From an uncultured Actinomyces sp. (GTDB lineage Bacteria; Actinomycetota; Actinomycetes; Actinomycetales; Actinomycetaceae), in NCBI GenBank assembly GCA_938022345.1, contig CALIEP010000145.1:1-7017 (forward strand): a stretch of DNA of 7,017 nt. The letters are read 5' to 3'. This document shows, piece by piece, positions 4,725 through 7,017 of the stretch (positions are counted from its first letter, which is position 1; every line of letters begins with the position of its first letter). Made by a program: the position numbers and the translations under genes. Under the pieces are notes generated by a model. The model saw only the letters and a list, made by a program, of their open reading frames with translations, did not search any database and was not told the origin of the DNA.

Positions 4725-6668
4725 CTAATTATCCTGCCCCATGAGGCCGTACTCGATCATCCGCACATAGGCTTTACGACCGTCTTCTGTTAGATGCTGT
4801 CCGTCATCATAGAAATAGTTGTCATGACCCTCACTGAACTTATACCAATCGAGAATACCGACCTGGGGATACTTCTCAGCGAGCTTGTACATCAAGGCAT
4901 TATTCTCATCCTGGAAAGGGTGGGGTGCTCGTACAGTAACGAAGAAGATTGGCCGCTCCCCCGCCGCCTCGATGAGCGGGGCCGCAGACTCCACAGAAGT
5001 GATCGGCCCATTGCCACCAAGTGCAACAATCACCGGCATTCCATCATGGCCTTGTGCAAGATCCTCGCGATAAACTGCAATCCCCTTCTCAAAGGAGCGC
5101 CCAACCTCCGTATCGGTAAAGGAATCGGGAAATACCGCCGGAATCCAGTAATAACTTGCACCTTCTGCTACTGAATCTCCGATCAGTACAAAGGGAACAG
5201 AACACGTGCCCTGTTCATCTGAGCACTGCCATTGTGAGGGATCATAGTTATCGGGGATAACCGCGGCCTGCGGCTCGATAGCCTTTCCATTCTTCTCATG
5301 GAAACGAGGCTGCATTGGCGTTGGGGTCGTCGACGTTTCCGTTTGAGCAGTAGAAGGCTCAGCTTGCGGGGCAGGGACAGTCGGCGAAGCAAGAGTTGAC
5401 GAAACTTTCTTCGACCCGGACTCTAAAACATGACTGGGAACGCAAGCGGTCACGAGGCTCAAGGTTAAGCCACCGACGAGTAGCGACGCACATGCTCGCA
5501 CACGCCGACTCTCTTGCTTTCCTCCTCGAAGTGCACGCCAGGTCTGTACGCTCGCCCAAGATGGCGCCTTCTCAACAAAGCGGTAGGCGGCCTCGACAAC
5601 ACAAAGGAAAACTGCGAGTTCGAGAAGCCATCCCCACCATGGAAGTGCCGAGGTTCTGCGTGCAGGATTCATCAGAAGGATCAGAGGGTAGTGCCAGATA
5701 TAAGCGCTCATCGAACGTGAAGCAATCAGCTGAATCGGGCGAAATGAGAGCAGACGAGAAAAAGCCCCAGGAACCATCGCACCGCAGATTAACAACGCGC
5801 TCACCAAGGCCGAAAAGAAGAAACCACCACGATAAAGCCAGGTCATATAGCCGCGTGCGTAAATGGATATGAGGACAAGGAAACCTAAACCAAGCCACGA
5901 CGAAAGCGAAAGAAGAGCGCGCACGCGAGGAGACGCATTCACAACATAAGAATCAACGAAAGCAAGCGCCATACCAACGAGAAGTTCAGCCAGACGCGTA
6001 TCAAGACCGTAGTAGACGCGAGAAGAATCTGTTCCAGGCGCAAAAAGAAGCGCCATTTCAACGGCAGAAAGACATGCTAAGACGATGAGGGCGATGGATG
6101 CATTAAGACGCGAGCGGAAGAGCTCTCTGAGGAGTAAGACAATAACCGGAGCCAGCAGGTAAAACTGCATGATCACTGCGAGGAACCAAAGATGAGTTAA
6201 AGGTGACGGCAATCCGGCCTGCGCAAAATACGGAACTTGACGAAAGATGTAAAACCAGTTTGAGAAAAACGCAAGTGCCGGAATGGTATCGTCGTGCATC
6301 TTGACAAGTAAGGGAGGAGAAAACACAAAAGACGCAATGGCTGAAAAAGCAGTAACAACCACCATTGATGGCCATAGGCGGGAGAAGCGTCGAATAAGGT
6401 AACGGCCGATCGCAATCTCATGTTCAGCCTCCAACTCGCGAAGAAGCGAACGCGTAACTAGGAAGCCAGAAATCACAAAGAACAGTGTGACCCCGATGAA
6501 ACCTCCAGGAGCAGGCGAGCTGGGCCGGATATGGTAAAGAATCACCGCAATGATTCCCAGTGCCCTAAGGCCATTGACACCAGTCAGATAAGAAGTATTC
6601 TTCTGCGCGGTTTCACTCGCGATATTGGTATCGCTCTTGTCGTGACATAACCGTGGCACCGGTGTCAT
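4725..6668 (-). CDS. OatA-like O-acyltransferase: AT3 membrane domain plus SGNH domain
   Basis: Encodes 647 residues in two parts, as in OatA-type proteins that O-acetylate peptidoglycan or other envelope glycans. The acyltransferase-3 domain (about 28-365) has roughly ten membrane helices and the R-x10-H motif (R35, H46). Further family marks are GGFIGVTLFFVISGF (55-69), RRFSRLWP (93-100), YYGLDTR (219-225) and YIWHYPL (323-329). A last helix (393-409) leads to a Pro/Thr/Ser-rich linker (about 425-455) and an extracellular SGNH esterase domain: G497-D498-S499 with nucleophile S499, G551-G552-N553, and D622-x-x-H625 in YDDGQHLT. C482 and C489 could form a disulphide. The membrane part would pass acetyl groups outward and the SGNH part transfer them to sugar. 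ATG 6668 has a GAGGAG site 10 bases upstream. The pyk stop lies 71 bases before it on the same strand, so co-transcription is possible. The exact glycan is unknown. Confidence 0.93.
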   Translation of the reverse strand: MTPVPRLCHDKSDTNIASETAQKNTSYLTGVNGLRALGIIAVILYHIRPSSPAPGGFIGVTLFFVISGFLVTRSLLRELEAEHEIAIGRYLIRRFSRLWPSMVVVTAFSAIASFVFSPPLLVKMHDDTIPALAFFSNWFYIFRQVPYFAQAGLPSPLTHLWFLAVIMQFYLLAPVIVLLLRELFRSRLNASIALIVLACLSAVEMALLFAPGTDSSRVYYGLDTRLAELLVGMALAFVDSYVVNASPRVRALLSLSSWLGLGFLVLISIYARGYMTWLYRGGFFFSALVSALLICGAMVPGAFSRLLSFRPIQLIASRSMSAYIWHYPLILLMNPARRTSALPWWGWLLELAVFLCVVEAAYRFVEKAPSWASVQTWRALRGGKQESRRVRACASLLVGGLTLSLVTACVPSHVLESGSKKVSSTLASPTVPAPQAEPSTAQTETSTTPTPMQPRFHEKNGKAIEPQAAVIPDNYDPSQWQCSDEQGTCSVPFVLIGDSVAEGASYYWIPAVFPDSFTDTEVGRSFEKGIAVYREDLAQGHDGMPVIVALGGNGPITSVESAAPLIEAAGERPIFFVTVRAPHPFQDENNALMYKLAEKYPQVGILDWYKFSEGHDNYFYDDGQHLTEDGRKAYVRMIEYGLMGQDN

Positions 6669-6692
6669 GGCTCAATAAACTCCTCAGAATAC

Positions 6693-6726
6693 GAGGGTGG
6701 GTAGACCTCCCGGCCTGCCCACCCTC
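6693..6726 (-). terminator. Hairpin after pyk, probable terminator or attenuator
   Basis: GAGGGTGGG (6693-6701) pairs perfectly with CCCACCCTC (6718-6726). Inside, after one A-C mismatch, five more pairs (6703-6707 with 6712-6716, one of them a wobble) form around a four-base loop. It begins 13 bases past the pyk stop on the minus strand. No T run follows; instead the acyltransferase Shine-Dalgarno appears eight bases later. It is either a terminator without a U-tract, as is common in actinobacteria, or a partial barrier between pyk and the acyltransferase gene. Confidence 0.6.
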
Positions 6727-6739
6727 TGATCTACAGATA

Positions 6740-7017
6740 CTACGCGTCGCTACGCGATCCACCGATAGCGTAGTAAACCTCATCTCCCAAGCGATGGACG
6801 CGCAGGAGATTGGAAGAACCGGGAGTCCCCGGCGGCATACCAGCAACGATCACCATTTCATCGCCGACCTCTGCAAGACGTGCGGATTGGGCAACCTGAT
6901 CTACCTGCCAGACCATATCGTCTGTGTGTCTTACCTCAGGAACGCGGTAAGCGTGGATACCCCAAGACAATGCCAGCTGACGGCGGGTGGATTCCAAGGG
7001 AGTAAAAGCGATCATCG
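6740..7017 (-). CDS. pyk: Pyruvate kinase, C-terminal fragment
   Basis: The last 92 codons of pyruvate kinase; the gene extends beyond the right edge, and the first codon is cut. The enzyme makes ATP and pyruvate from phosphoenolpyruvate and ADP in the last step of glycolysis. The fragment is the C-terminal regulatory domain: MIAFTPLESTRRQLALSWG, then HTDDMVWQVDQVA, GDEMVIVAGMPPGTPGSSN and LLRVHRLGD, with the Gly/Pro-rich loop that closes this domain in bacterial pyruvate kinases. It ends in a short tail, YAIGGSRSDA. Catalytic residues lie outside the window, so isoenzyme type and allosteric effectors cannot be judged. A GC-rich hairpin follows the stop codon, and the acyltransferase gene starts 71 bases downstream on the same strand. 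Identification is secure. Confidence 0.95.
   Translation of the reverse strand, partial: MIAFTPLESTRRQLALSWGIHAYRVPEVRHTDDMVWQVDQVAQSARLAEVGDEMVIVAGMPPGTPGSSNLLRVHRLGDEVYYAIGGSRSDA

Noticed and set aside
5396..5872. 158-codon open frame on the plus strand
   Set aside because: It is antisense to the well-conserved acyltransferase, is rich in Arg/Ser/Lys with no recognisable domain, and lacks a ribosome binding site I would trust.
5572..5898. 108-codon minus-strand frame with hydrophobic, cysteine-containing stretches
   Set aside because: It is an alternative frame on the same strand within the acyltransferase membrane domain; its hydrophobicity is a by-product of the membrane-helix codons read out of frame.
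1..7017. Mobile element, CRISPR array, phage or defence system
   Set aside because: I saw no transposase, integrase, terminal inverted repeats, regularly spaced direct repeats or defence-type domain. The tRNA shows no adjacent integrase, and I noticed no duplicated tRNA 3' end that would mark an integrated island.

Overview
The window reads as ordinary chromosome from an actinobacterium of fairly moderate G+C. The evidence is the gene order. Reading the minus strand from right to left it runs: pyruvate kinase, an acyltransferase, a small unknown gene, an ANTAR-type response regulator of the PdtaR family, DNA polymerase I and ribosomal protein S1. PdtaR, PolA and RpsA also lie close together in Mycobacterium tuberculosis (Rv1626, Rv1629, Rv1630). 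PolA itself has actinobacterial traits: a degenerate proofreading domain and a tyrosine in the O-helix. The base composition, lower than in Streptomyces or Mycobacterium, and the gene content would fit a host-associated Actinomycetaceae-type genome (Arcanobacterium/Actinomyces-like). That placement is an inference of low certainty.

Layout. Bases 1-141 (minus) hold the first 47 codons of rpsA, with its Shine-Dalgarno sequence, a structured leader and a promoter in 142-268. polA fills 269-2953 (minus). Only 28 bases from its start, a hotdog-fold acyl-CoA thioesterase runs the other way (2982-3401, plus). It converges on pdtaR (3446-4036, minus) across a GC-rich bidirectional hairpin. A plus-strand tRNA gene, anticodon CAA (leucine), lies at 4109-4185 behind a good promoter and ends in a textbook terminator (4208-4249). 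After that comes a minus-strand cassette: a 71-codon gene of unknown function (4361-4576) with a very strong ribosome binding site, a hairpin at its 3' end, and a leader rich in inverted repeats (4603-4695). A 647-residue OatA-like O-acyltransferase (4725-6668, minus) and the 3' end of pyk (6740 to the window edge, minus) complete it.

How they work together. Most of the window is housekeeping: glycolysis (pyk), repair and lagging-strand processing (polA), translation (rpsA, tRNA). Two genes face signals or the cell surface: pdtaR, an RNA-binding antitermination regulator whose histidine kinase is not encoded here, and the acyltransferase, which probably acetylates a cell-envelope glycan. No mobile element, CRISPR array, phage gene or defence cluster is visible.

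The signals most worth a second look are four. The tRNA-Leu(CAA) has a 5-base variable region where leucine tRNAs normally have a long arm. The small unknown gene has a structured leader and a 12-base complementarity between its start codon and its 3' hairpin. polA probably has a leaderless transcript inside a 28-base divergent gap. The rpsA leader folds into a hairpin.
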